Both the position numbers and the translations under genes were made by a program. Below are positions 6,614 through 15,401 of a stretch of 64,000 nucleotides of DNA, in pieces. Origin of the DNA: Corynebacterium genitalium ATCC 33030 (lineage in GTDB: Bacteria > Actinomycetota > Actinomycetes > Mycobacteriales > Mycobacteriaceae); the NCBI RefSeq assembly GCF_000143825.1, contig NZ_CM000961.1, positions 434,001 through 498,000 on the forward strand, in the 5' to 3' direction. The notes beneath the pieces were generated by a model that searched no databases, had not been told where the DNA came from, and was given only the letters and a program-made list of their open reading frames with translations. Position 1 is the stretch's first letter, and every line of letters begins with the position of its first letter.

Positions 6614-9600
6614 TTAGAACGGCAGGGTCTTACGGAAGTTCTCAAACATCTCGCGTGCCTGCGGGAACAGCGGACTCAGAAGAGCAACCACCCCCAGCAG
6701 AGCGGCAAGAACGCCGAAGAACACACCAATGGAAGAACCAGCCGAGTTAGCCGAAGAGCTCGAGGAGCTAGACGAGCCGGAGGAGCCAGAAGAGCTGCCG
6801 TCGATAGGCTGATCAGTGTCGACGCCCACGGCGTTCATCGCGCCGAAGAAGATGTCGGTCTCGTCGATCTGGCCGGTGAAGTTCGCCGCCCCCGGGCCGG
6901 AAGCCGCAACGCGGACCTGAGCACCGGTGTGCTGCTGGCCGCCGAGGGCGTCCTTCGGGTCGTTCGACTCCGCGGTGGAGTACAGCAGGGACATGTCAGC
7001 GTCGTCCGCGGTCTTCAGTTTGGTGGTCAAGCCGGCGGTCGGTTTCTGGTTGTAGGTGATCATCGGGGTCTGGGCGTGGTCGGCAGTGGCGACGATCAGG
7101 GTCGGCTCACCGGTCTCCTCCACCCAGTCTTGGACGACCTTGATGGACTCGTCCCACTGGCGGATCTCGCCGATCATGCCGCAGGCGTCGGCACCGTGGC
7201 TGGCCTTGTCCGGGGACGCCGCCTCAATGTGGAGGACGAACCCCTTGTCGTTCTGAAGCAGTTCCAGGGATTTGCGGGTCATGGCCGCAAGCGTCGGGAT
7301 ATCGTCGGTGTACTCGGGGTTAGCCTCGCAGCGCTGTGCTTCCTTCATCGCGCCATCTTCCGTCGGAACGGTCTCCTTGTAGATGCGCGGCATGTGGCTC
7401 GGGGAGAAGAGGCCCAGGACTGGCTTGTCGGAGTTCTTCACTGCGTCGAGGCTCTTAGCGTCGTTGACGATTTCGAAGCCGTTGTCGCGCGCATTGTCCA
7501 GAACGGTCTTGCCCTTGGTCCAGGTGGTGTCGCCGTTCTTGCCGTCGACCATCACCTCGGTGTCGAAGTACTCGGCACCGCCGCCGAGGGTGACGTCGGC
7601 GCGGACGTCGACAAGCTGCTCGGAGATGGAGCCGAGACCACCGTTTTCGCGGCGCTGTGCGTCTTGCGCTACCTTCTTCTCGCCGGATGGCGCGTAGTCC
7701 GCGCGGTCCAGGGCGTGGACGGCGAATGCCGCCGGGGTGGCGTCCTGAATCTCCGCGGTGGAAACGTTGCCGACCTTCATGCCGGCAGCCTTTGCAAGCT
7801 CAGCCATGGTCGGAACCGGCTTGCCGTTGTTGTCGATGCCCAAACCGCCGTTGTAGGTCTTGATGCCGGAGTAGAGGGCGGAACCGGACGCAGCGGAGTC
7901 GGTGACGTAATCCGGCTTGCCGGTCTCCCTATTCAGGGAGTACGTGGTGTGGTAACCGGTGTACTCGAGGTTGTCCACGGCCTCGAAACGGCCGTTAGCG
8001 CCGTGCAGGTAGTTGCGGGCGGCGGTGATGTCGGCGTCGGCGGTGCCGTCGGCAAGCATGATCACGACGTTCTTCGCCTTGGAGTCGTCGAGGCCTTGGC
8101 CCTTCTTGCCGAACTTCGTGCAGTCACCGACCTGCGGAGCCTCACCTGGTTCGAGCTGGTAGCAGAGTTCCCCGTTAGCCTCGTTGCGGGCAGTGAAGTC
8201 GCGCGCCACCGGGTTCGTGTTGACCTCCCAATCGCCGAGGCCGAGCGCGTTGGCCATGACGTAGAAAGCGTCGGTCTGGTCGATCTGGCCGAAGACGTTC
8301 TCGGACGCCGGGCCGTACGCGGCGATGCGCACCTGGGCACCGGTGTGCTGCATGGAGAAGTCGCCCTCCTCGACCTTCGGGACGGGAACGGTGCCGAATG
8401 CGACGGACATGTTGGTGTCGTCGTGGGTGTGAAGGCGGGTGGTCACAGCCGGGGAATCCTGGCCGTCGGGCACGATCTGCGCAGTGTGGGCGTGGTCCGC
8501 GGTGACGACGACTAGGGTGTCGCCGTCCTTCTTGGCGAAATCGACAGCGGTGGCCACCGTGTCCTCGAGGCGCTTGAGCTCACCGATAAAGCCGCAGGCG
8601 TCGCCGTCGTGGTCGGCCTTGTCGATCGAAGCGGACTCGACCTGGAGGAAGAAGCCCTTCTCCTCGTTCGGCTTGTCCAGCAGCTCGATGGCCTTAGTGG
8701 TCATGTCCGCCAACTCCGGCTCGTTGCCGATATTGGCTTCCTTACAGGTTGTGGGCTCAGCGGTCGCGCCACCCTTGGCCGGCGTAGAAGACTCGAAGCG
8801 GCGGGTCATGTTCTTGTCATGGAACAGGCCCAGAACCGGCTGATCCTGGTTCGCTTCAGTGACTGCTGCGAGCTCGTCGCGGGTACGCACGATCTTGTAG
8901 CCGTTGGCTTCGGCGTTCTCTGCGACGGTCTTGTCTTTCTCCCACTTGGTGTTGAACTTCGCGTCACCTTCGAGGAACGGGTTGGTATTGTCGCTGTCCG
9001 CCATCACCTTGGTGTCGAAGTACTTGGCGCCGCCGCCGAGAGTGACGTCCGCGCGGGTGTCGATGAGCTGCTCGGAGATGGAGCCGATGCCGCCGTTCTC
9101 GCGGGCCTCATCGCCCTTGACCGGCTTCGAGTCACCGGACGGCGCGTAGTAACTGCGCTGCGAAATGTGGGACCCCATGGAGGCCGGGGTGGCGTCCTGG
9201 ATCTCGGAGGTGGTCACGTTACCGGTGCGCATGCCGGCGTTCTTAGCCATCTCGAGGAGGTTGACGTGGGCGTCCTTCTTGATGTCCACGCCAAGAGCAC
9301 CGTTGTAGCTCTTGGTGCCGGTCGCCCAACCGGTAGCGGAAGCCGCGGAGTCGGTGACGTAGTTCTTCTTGCCGTCTTCGTCGATGGCGAAGGTGGTGTA
9401 GGCACCGGTAGCGGTGAGGTTGTCCAGACCGTCGAAGCGGCCGCCGGCACCGAGCAGGTAGTTACGGGCCGCGGTGATTTCCTGGTGCCCCATGCCGTCG
9501 CCGACGATCATGATGACGTTCTTGGCTTTTTCGTCGGAACGGCCCTGGCCGCCTTTGCCGAACTGGGCGCATTCGCCAGGCTGCGGAGCCTTGACGTTGC

Positions 9601-9748
9601 CGTTGCCGTCGATGGAGATACACGACGGCTTGCCGTTGTAGCCCTCGTAATCGAGATCAATCGCTGCTTGAGATGTAGGTGTCGTGGCAACGGTGAGAGC
9701 AATGACGCCCACACTCGCGGCCACGGATTTCCATGTTGCTGCGCTCAT
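6614..9748 (-). CDS. tandem two-domain alkaline phosphatase, membrane anchored
   Basis: This 1044-residue secreted protein is about twice the size of E. coli PhoA. After a signal peptide (cleavage near SQA-A, residue 28) come two complete PhoA-type domains, roughly 45-500 and 520-960. Domain 1 keeps the metal and catalytic set: VGDGMG (D84), DSAAS (S134), IQDATPA, QRSYYAPSG, QVESAS, DKADH, TADHAH and QHTGAQ. Domain 2 has LADGTAD, DSAAS, IQDATPA, DRADYAPSG, HIEAAS, DKASH, TADHAQ and QHTGAQ, so its ligands are also present, with local changes around the first Asp. A Ser-rich linker, one membrane segment and the positive tail FRKTLPF end the protein. AGGAAG precedes ATG 9748. It probably releases phosphate outside the cell. 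No clear Pho box was found. Confidence 0.93.
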   Translation of the reverse strand: MSAATWKSVAASVGVIALTVATTPTSQAAIDLDYEGYNGKPSCISIDGNGNVKAPQPGECAQFGKGGQGRSDEKAKNVIMIVGDGMGHQEITAARNYLLGAGGRFDGLDNLTATGAYTTFAIDEDGKKNYVTDSAASATGWATGTKSYNGALGVDIKKDAHVNLLEMAKNAGMRTGNVTTSEIQDATPASMGSHISQRSYYAPSGDSKPVKGDEARENGGIGSISEQLIDTRADVTLGGGAKYFDTKVMADSDNTNPFLEGDAKFNTKWEKDKTVAENAEANGYKIVRTRDELAAVTEANQDQPVLGLFHDKNMTRRFESSTPAKGGATAEPTTCKEANIGNEPELADMTTKAIELLDKPNEEKGFFLQVESASIDKADHDGDACGFIGELKRLEDTVATAVDFAKKDGDTLVVVTADHAHTAQIVPDGQDSPAVTTRLHTHDDTNMSVAFGTVPVPKVEEGDFSMQHTGAQVRIAAYGPASENVFGQIDQTDAFYVMANALGLGDWEVNTNPVARDFTARNEANGELCYQLEPGEAPQVGDCTKFGKKGQGLDDSKAKNVVIMLADGTADADITAARNYLHGANGRFEAVDNLEYTGYHTTYSLNRETGKPDYVTDSAASGSALYSGIKTYNGGLGIDNNGKPVPTMAELAKAAGMKVGNVSTAEIQDATPAAFAVHALDRADYAPSGEKKVAQDAQRRENGGLGSISEQLVDVRADVTLGGGAEYFDTEVMVDGKNGDTTWTKGKTVLDNARDNGFEIVNDAKSLDAVKNSDKPVLGLFSPSHMPRIYKETVPTEDGAMKEAQRCEANPEYTDDIPTLAAMTRKSLELLQNDKGFVLHIEAASPDKASHGADACGMIGEIRQWDESIKVVQDWVEETGEPTLIVATADHAQTPMITYNQKPTAGLTTKLKTADDADMSLLYSTAESNDPKDALGGQQHTGAQVRVAASGPGAANFTGQIDETDIFFGAMNAVGVDTDQPIDGSSSGSSGSSSSSSSSANSAGSSIGVFFGVLAALLGVVALLSPLFPQAREMFENFRKTLPF

Positions 9749-9931
9749 GAAGTCTTCCTGTTCGCTGTAGTCGCTGCTGATCCGGGAAGGTGCCGGTGAC
9801 TGGGAAAATAAGAACTAGATGGATTGGAAGCCATCCAATTCCCCACTTAAACACAGCTGCAATACAGTAAGGTGACATTCAGGCGAACAGTTGATTGCTA
9901 GATCCTTGGAGGCCTTACGGGCTCGGGATTG

Positions 9932-9967
9932 GCTTTGTGCATGGTCACGTGCAACCGTGCACAAAGC
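9932..9967. repeat. inverted repeat between phosphatase and small Cys protein genes
   Basis: Perfect 10-bp arms GCTTTGTGCA and TGCACAAAGC are separated by 16 bp, with a further GTGCA copy inside. There is no T-run on either side, so an operator or mRNA hairpin is as likely as a terminator. The rest of 9749-9996 shows nothing else I can name. Confidence 0.45.
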
Positions 9968-9996
9968 GATTCTCGTCCGGGATTTTTACGCCTGTC

Positions 9997-10221
9997 CTAG
10001 CGGGCGCAGATGGCGGTGTTCTCGGCGTCGAGGCAGTCGTGCTCGAGCGATTCGGCGTGGAGCCAGCCGAACCGGCCGTGGAGGATGATCTCGTCGTAGC
10101 ACTTCGAGCATCGGCGCACGGAGTTGGGCGAATGGCGGTAGCCGTTGACGGGCCCGAGCACGTCGGCGGTGAGCGCTCGACCTTCCCGCTCGAGGATCTG
10201 GCGGGCGTTGATGGTGGTCAT
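9997..10221 (-). CDS. small cysteine-containing protein of unknown function
   Basis: This 74-residue protein starts at ATG 10221 with AAAGGAG 8 nt upstream. It contains RRCSKCYDEI, then HDC and a C-terminal ICAR. The CxxC followed by two further Cys could form a zinc knuckle, but I do not recognise the family. It has no membrane segment or signal. It lies downstream of the YhgE-like gene on the same strand and may be transcribed with it. It is reported as a gene because of the ribosome-binding site and typical codon use. Confidence 0.65.
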   Translation of the reverse strand: MTTINARQILEREGRALTADVLGPVNGYRHSPNSVRRCSKCYDEIILHGRFGWLHAESLEHDCLDAENTAICAR

Positions 10222-10312
10222 GCGCGACTCCTTTGTTCAGTTATGCGGCGTCCACCCGGTTTCGGGGAACAGCAGGAGCCTACTTGATGGCCTCGACGAA
10301 GAGGGGCGCACG

Positions 10313-11881
10313 TTAGCGCTTGTGTTCGATAGCTTCGTCGGTGTCGAGGACGGCGGTGTCATCGTCGAGCTCGTCGAAGTCGGATTCTTCGTAGTCCGCG
10401 CCATCGTCGTAGTCGTCGTCCGCGTAGCCGGCGTCGGCGGCGTCATAGGCGGACACGACGGCGGGGCGGCTCGCGCGCATCGCCACGAGCCCAAGCACAG
10501 CGAGCAGCGCGGACAGCCCGATGCCGGTCCACATGGCGGTGGCGGATCCGCCGTTACCCGCCGCAGAGATGGCGGCTGTGGACCAGTGCATCGGGAGCGC
10601 CTGCGAAGCGGCGCTCCACAGCAAAGAGACCTCACCGGTGGCAGCGGTGGACCACACCCAGCCGACCACACCCACCTGCAGCAGAGCCAATACGCCGGCG
10701 GCACCACCGCCGCCAATGGTGCCGAACGCAGAGCGGAGAATCCAGGTCAGCCCTGCCGAAGCCAGGGTGCCAAGGACCAGGGCGGAACCGGCGATCGCCA
10801 GCGCGGCTGCGGACAAGTTCGTGCCCAGGATGGCCACGAGAATGAGCCCGGCCGACGCACTGAAGGCGGTGCCCAGGCCCAGGATGATCCACCGCGCGCG
10901 GGGGCGGGATCCCGCGTAGGCCGCTAAAGCGGTGACAACTCCGCCGAGGATCGCCAGAGCCGAGACAAGCATCGCGGCCAGCGGAGCTAGAGCGGATGCC
11001 GGTGCGGGTGCTGCTTGCCCGTCCGCGCCAGCCGCGGTGCCGGTCCCCGTACCAGCTGCCCCGGCAACGGGAACAGGTGCCGGCAGGGCGCGCTGGATCG
11101 CCCCGATGTTGTCTTTGGTGGTGTTGGCCATCTCGTCGACCTTGGTGCCGCCGTCGGCAAGCTGGTTCACGCCGTCGGTCGCCTCCTTGACCTTGCCGTT
11201 CATCTCGTTGAGGCCCTTGGACAGTTCGGAAGCTCCGTTGGTCGCAGAGTAGATGCCGTCGTGGTAGGCGTAGCCGGGGGTGGACAGTTGGTTGGCCAGC
11301 TCGCGGGAGCCGTCGCGAAGCTCGGTGAGCTGCGTGTTCATGTCTTCCGGCAGCTCAGCGGTCTCGACCTGGCCGCGCAGGTCTTTGAGTTGCTTCCGGA
11401 GGTCGACGACTTGCGGGTCGCGGTTGTTCGCGGTGGCCTTGATGGTGTCGTCGATGGCCCCGAGGATCTGGCCGCGCACGGCTTCGAATCCAACTACCTG
11501 GTCCACGGCACCGCCGACGGAGTCAGCGACGCGGGTGGCGCCGTCAGCGAGTTGGCCGGTACCGGCCTGAATTTCCACCATGCCCTTCGATAGCTGGTCC
11601 GCGCCGTCGCTCGCGCTGCGCACGGCTTCCGCGAGCTCGCCGGAGCCATCCTTGAGCTGGTCCGTACCTTCTTTGAGTTGCTTTGTGCCCTGCGTCAGAA
11701 AGCCGGCTTCGGCGGCGGCGTCACCGGTGGCGCGGCGGGCTTCAACGAGCTGATCGGGCCCAGCGTAGACAGCCGGGGCGCCGGTGGTGTCTTCCCCGTT
11801 TGCCCACGTCGATGCCGGGTTCATCGGGGTGAATGCGGCGACCAGGAGCACGATGAAAGCCAAGGCAACGTTCCATTTCAT
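10313..11881 (-). CDS. YhgE/Pip-like membrane protein
   Basis: This protein of about 522 residues has a signal-like N-terminal membrane segment (MKWNVALAFIVLLVAAFTPM). A long extracytoplasmic stretch follows with repeats of the type QLKxGTxQLKDGSGELAE, the glycine-spaced coil seen in YhgE/Pip and related phage-receptor or ABC-2-like proteins. Next come five to six membrane segments and an acidic cytoplasmic tail rich in Asp and Tyr. ATG 11881 is preferred to a codon 45 bp upstream because it starts the signal. Neither has a strong ribosome site. The gene is divergent from the Mrp operon. YhgE-type proteins are linked to secretion and envelope stress, but no specific role can be assigned. Confidence 0.75.
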   Translation of the reverse strand: MKWNVALAFIVLLVAAFTPMNPASTWANGEDTTGAPAVYAGPDQLVEARRATGDAAAEAGFLTQGTKQLKEGTDQLKDGSGELAEAVRSASDGADQLSKGMVEIQAGTGQLADGATRVADSVGGAVDQVVGFEAVRGQILGAIDDTIKATANNRDPQVVDLRKQLKDLRGQVETAELPEDMNTQLTELRDGSRELANQLSTPGYAYHDGIYSATNGASELSKGLNEMNGKVKEATDGVNQLADGGTKVDEMANTTKDNIGAIQRALPAPVPVAGAAGTGTGTAAGADGQAAPAPASALAPLAAMLVSALAILGGVVTALAAYAGSRPRARWIILGLGTAFSASAGLILVAILGTNLSAAALAIAGSALVLGTLASAGLTWILRSAFGTIGGGGAAGVLALLQVGVVGWVWSTAATGEVSLLWSAASQALPMHWSTAAISAAGNGGSATAMWTGIGLSALLAVLGLVAMRASRPAVVSAYDAADAGYADDDYDDGADYEESDFDELDDDTAVLDTDEAIEHKR

Positions 11882-12111
11882 ACGGAGAAATCTAACTGCC
11901 GTGGCTGCCGGGGGGGCGGGTAACACGCGGGGTATAGCGTAGCGCCATTTCAGGGCTCACCCCCTCGAATTCACTCGACATGTTGATCCCGCCCATCCCT
12001 GTTACCCTATGAACTGTTTTGTCCTGGCTGAGGGTTTCTTAGCGTGAATTCCCGCCAGCGCCACGACACTGCATGACCCCCTGCCGCTCCAACAAAACGG
12101 AAATACAGCCT

Positions 12112-15015
12112 ATGGCTTTGCTAATCGCCCTCGGGATTGTCGCCGCGACAGTGGTGGCCTCCCCCGTGCTCGTGCGCGTGATGGATCGCCGCGTCGGGTG
12201 GGTCGCCGGACCCGCCATGTTCGCTGCGGCGGCCGTGATAGCCAACGCGTTGCGCGCCGGCACCCCTGTGACCTACAACCTTGTCTGGGCTAATGACCTT
12301 CTCGGGGAGGGCACTGCGGTGTCCTTCGCCTTGCGCGCCGACGGCCTGAGCGCCTTCTTCGCCCTGCTTGCCCTTATCATCGGCGGTATCGTGCTGATCT
12401 ACTCGGCCGCGTACCTGCCAGAGAAGGACGGCAACACCAGCTTCTACACCATCATGACGGCATTCACGCTGTCCGTGTTGCTGCTCGTGCTTGCAGACGA
12501 TGTCGTGCTCCTCTTCATCGGGTGGGAGCTCGTCTCCATTGCGTCGTTCCTGCTTATCGCCCGCTCTGGATCGTCGGGTGAGGCCGGCTCGTTCCGCACC
12601 CTCGCTTTGACGTTCTTCGGCGGGTTGACGCTGCTGGCGGGCCTGGCCCTGGCTGCGACCTCGACGGGCACAACGCGCCTGCACGAGATCCTCGCCTCCG
12701 ACGTGTGGGCCGACAACCCGCGCCTGACCACCATTGTCGCAGTGCTCATCGCGTGCTCCGGCTTCACCAAGGCCGCGCAGTTCCCGTTCCACTTCTGGCT
12801 CCCGGAGGCCATGGCGGCCGCGACACCCGTGTCGGCGTTCCTGCACGCCGCTGCCGTGGTCAAGGCCGGTATCTACCTGCTGGTGCGGTTCTCCACGATC
12901 TTCCACGACACCCCGACGTGGAACATCCTGCTCACCGTCACTGGCCTGGGCACGGCACTCATGTCGGCGATCTTCGCCATCACGAAGACGGACCTGAAGC
13001 ACCTCACGGCGTACTCGACGGTGTCCCACCTGGGCTGGATTGTCGCGGCGATCGGCATCGGCACCCCGCTTGCGCTTGCGGCCGCATTGACGCACACGCT
13101 CGCGCACGCGCTGTTCAAGTCCTCGCTGTTCATGCTTATCGGTGTCATCGACCACGAGACGGGCACGCGCGACATGCGCCGCCTGGGCAAGCTCTACGAC
13201 AAGATGCCGTGGACCTTCGGTTCCGTCATCGTTGCCGCCGCGTCCATGGCCGCTGTCCCGCCGCTGTTCGGCTTCGTGTCCAAGGAATCCATCCTGGAGG
13301 CCTTCCACGAATCGCCCTACGGCACCGTGCTGCTCATCCTCGCTGGTCTCGCCGCCTTCCTCACCTTCGTCTACTCCGCGAAGATCGTCTTCGGCGCCTT
13401 CGTCGACGGCGAGCGCGACATGAGCGAGGTCCACGAAGCACCGGTCAGCTTCTGGCTGCCAGCCGCCTTCCCGGGACTGATGTCTGTTCCCGCGGTGTTC
13501 GTGCTTTCGCTTATCGACGGCCCCATCACCGCCGGCGTCAACGCCATCATCCCGGATGCGGACTACCACTCCCACCTGGCACTGTGGCACGGCATCACCG
13601 CGCCGTTCATCGTGTCCATGCTGGTTCTCATCGCAGGTGTGGCCTTCATCTTCTTCCGCAAGCCAGTGTGGAAGGCCCTGGAGAACAAGCAGCTGCTGCC
13701 GTTCACCGGTAACGATGTCTTGGCTGGCATCGTGGACCGCTCCCGCGACCTGGGCATGTTCTTCGGCAAGATGGCCGGCACCTTCAACCCGTCGAAGCAC
13801 CTCGTGTGGCTCATTGTCACCACGCTGGGGTTGGGCGTGGTCACGCTGCTGCTTACCGACGGTATCGACGGCGTGCCGCTCGCACCGCGCACCGAAGGCC
13901 TGGACAACTACTGGGACATCCTGCCGCTGGCCATCATCGGTATCTCCGTCCTCGGCCTGGTCCTGACGAAGAAGCGCATGACGGCCGCGGTCTTCCTGGG
14001 CACCGCCGGCGTGGGTATGAGCCTGCAGATGATGCTGCTCGGCGCCCCCGATGTGGCTCTGACCCAGTTCACGGTGGAATCGCTCACCGTCGTGGTCATC
14101 ATGATGGTGCTGCGCTACCAGCCGCGGCTGTTCCCGCCGGTCCCGGCGCGCCGCAAGGCATGGGCCGGGGCACTGGCAGTTCTCACCGGCATTATCACCT
14201 TCGCCGCTGTCTACTCACTGACGGGTCGCCGCGACCGTTCCGAGTTGGCCAACTGGTACCTCACCGAAGGCGTCGAGGTGACCAGTGCCGACAACATCGT
14301 CGCCGTGATCATCGTTGAGTTCCGTGGCTTCGATACCTTGGGCGAGCTCTCCGTGCTGGGCATGGCCGCCGTGGTCATCGCGGCGGTGACCAACTCGGTA
14401 CCGCGCTACCGGTTCGAGGCCGGAACCCGCCCCGCACCGTTTGGCCAGTCGCAGCTCAACACGATGCCGCTGCGCAAGGTGGTCACGCTCACCATGCCGA
14501 TCTTGGTGATCCTCAGCGTGCTCATCTTCTTCCGCGGCCACACCGCCCCAGGCGGCGGCTTCATCGCCGCGCTGGTGCTGGCCACCGCGTTCGTGCTCAG
14601 CTACATGTCCAAGGGCCGTGATGAGAACGTGGTCAAGCCGATGACCCCGGTCTATCTCACCGGCATCGGCATCATCGTCGCTATTAGCTCCGGCTTCCTC
14701 GGCTTCATCGAGGGCGGCTTCATGTACGCCATCCACGGTGAGATCGCCGGGGAGCACATGACCACCTCCCTCATCTTCGACGCCGGTATCTACCTGGCCG
14801 TCCTCGGCATGCTCACCATGGCGATCAATGACCTTGGCGGGTACCTGCGCCCAGGCACCGACAGGGAGAATCTGGACTACCGCCGCGACGAGCACAACCC
14901 GCTGCCGGATATCCCCGAGCCGGAGGAACCGGAGCACCCGACAGAGTCGTATCCGGCGCCGCTGTATCCGTCGACAAGCGAGCGTGAGGCACGCGAGGAA
15001 AGGGCACGAGCATGA
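12112..15015 (+). CDS. mrpA: Mrp Na+/H+ antiporter subunit A (fused A/B type)
   Basis: This 967-residue polytopic protein is homologous to NuoL at its N-terminus. It has the conserved membrane Glu region (DVVLLFIGWELVSIASFLLI) and the lysine helix (CSGFTKAAQFPFHFWLPEAMAAATPVSAFLHAAAVVKAGIYLL). The C-terminal third holds a MrpA tail and a MrpB-like domain (PILVILSVLIFFRGHTAPGGGFIAALVLATAFVLSYM), so no separate mrpB is needed. ATG 12112 starts the first hydrophobic segment. It is the first gene of a six-gene operon in which the genes overlap by 1-4 bp. The complex exports Na+ or Li+ in exchange for protons and supports growth at high pH and salt. Confidence 0.95.
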   Translation: MALLIALGIVAATVVASPVLVRVMDRRVGWVAGPAMFAAAAVIANALRAGTPVTYNLVWANDLLGEGTAVSFALRADGLSAFFALLALIIGGIVLIYSAAYLPEKDGNTSFYTIMTAFTLSVLLLVLADDVVLLFIGWELVSIASFLLIARSGSSGEAGSFRTLALTFFGGLTLLAGLALAATSTGTTRLHEILASDVWADNPRLTTIVAVLIACSGFTKAAQFPFHFWLPEAMAAATPVSAFLHAAAVVKAGIYLLVRFSTIFHDTPTWNILLTVTGLGTALMSAIFAITKTDLKHLTAYSTVSHLGWIVAAIGIGTPLALAAALTHTLAHALFKSSLFMLIGVIDHETGTRDMRRLGKLYDKMPWTFGSVIVAAASMAAVPPLFGFVSKESILEAFHESPYGTVLLILAGLAAFLTFVYSAKIVFGAFVDGERDMSEVHEAPVSFWLPAAFPGLMSVPAVFVLSLIDGPITAGVNAIIPDADYHSHLALWHGITAPFIVSMLVLIAGVAFIFFRKPVWKALENKQLLPFTGNDVLAGIVDRSRDLGMFFGKMAGTFNPSKHLVWLIVTTLGLGVVTLLLTDGIDGVPLAPRTEGLDNYWDILPLAIIGISVLGLVLTKKRMTAAVFLGTAGVGMSLQMMLLGAPDVALTQFTVESLTVVVIMMVLRYQPRLFPPVPARRKAWAGALAVLTGIITFAAVYSLTGRRDRSELANWYLTEGVEVTSADNIVAVIIVEFRGFDTLGELSVLGMAAVVIAAVTNSVPRYRFEAGTRPAPFGQSQLNTMPLRKVVTLTMPILVILSVLIFFRGHTAPGGGFIAALVLATAFVLSYMSKGRDENVVKPMTPVYLTGIGIIVAISSGFLGFIEGGFMYAIHGEIAGEHMTTSLIFDAGIYLAVLGMLTMAINDLGGYLRPGTDRENLDYRRDEHNPLPDIPEPEEPEHPTESYPAPLYPSTSEREAREERARA

Positions 15016-15401
15016 TTTACGCACTGACAATCGCAATCCTCATGGCCGGGGCGGTCTACCTGGTGCTGCAACGCGGCATGGTGCGCATCGTCTTCGGCAT
15101 GTCGCTGTTCGGCCACGCGTCGAACCTGACCATTCTCGCCGCCGGCAACGGCGCATGGCGAGGGGAGGCGTTTCCTTCCTCCACCGGTCTCGAAGACATG
15201 TCGGACCCGTTGCCGCAGGCGTTCGTGCTGACCGCCATCGTCATCGCGATGGCCACCACGACGATCCTGCTCATGCTCGCAGCACTCGGCCGCGACGACG
15301 ACACCCTGGACAACATTCTCGACGCTGAACAGGCAGAAAAGATCGGCCCCGGTGCGCTCACCACCACCGGCCGCACCGCTTACAGGGGGGTGCGCAAGTA
15401 A
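15012..15401 (+). CDS. mrpC: Mrp antiporter subunit C
   Basis: This 129-residue protein is NuoK-like. Three membrane segments include LQRGMVRIVFGMSLFGHASNLTILAAG, the family's conserved second helix, and PLPQAFVLTAIVIAMATTTILLML. The start overlaps the mrpA stop by four bases (ATGA), indicating translational coupling. An acidic C-terminal tail follows the last helix. The small subunit lies between the large antiporter-like subunits MrpA and MrpD in the complex. Confidence 0.95.
   Translation: MIYALTIAILMAGAVYLVLQRGMVRIVFGMSLFGHASNLTILAAGNGAWRGEAFPSSTGLEDMSDPLPQAFVLTAIVIAMATTTILLMLAALGRDDDTLDNILDAEQAEKIGPGALTTTGRTAYRGVRK

Noticed and set aside
6929..8515. Long open frame of 528 codons antisense to the alkaline phosphatase, and another of 396 codons at 8609-9799
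   Set aside because: Both are shadows of the G+C-rich phosphatase gene. Their translations are Val/Gly/Leu-rich with no domain, and the opposite strand has clear catalytic motifs twice.
12121..13800. 559-codon open frame antisense to mrpA
   Set aside because: The composition is dominated by Arg, Gly, His and Glu from reversed hydrophobic codons. mrpA on the other strand is unmistakable.
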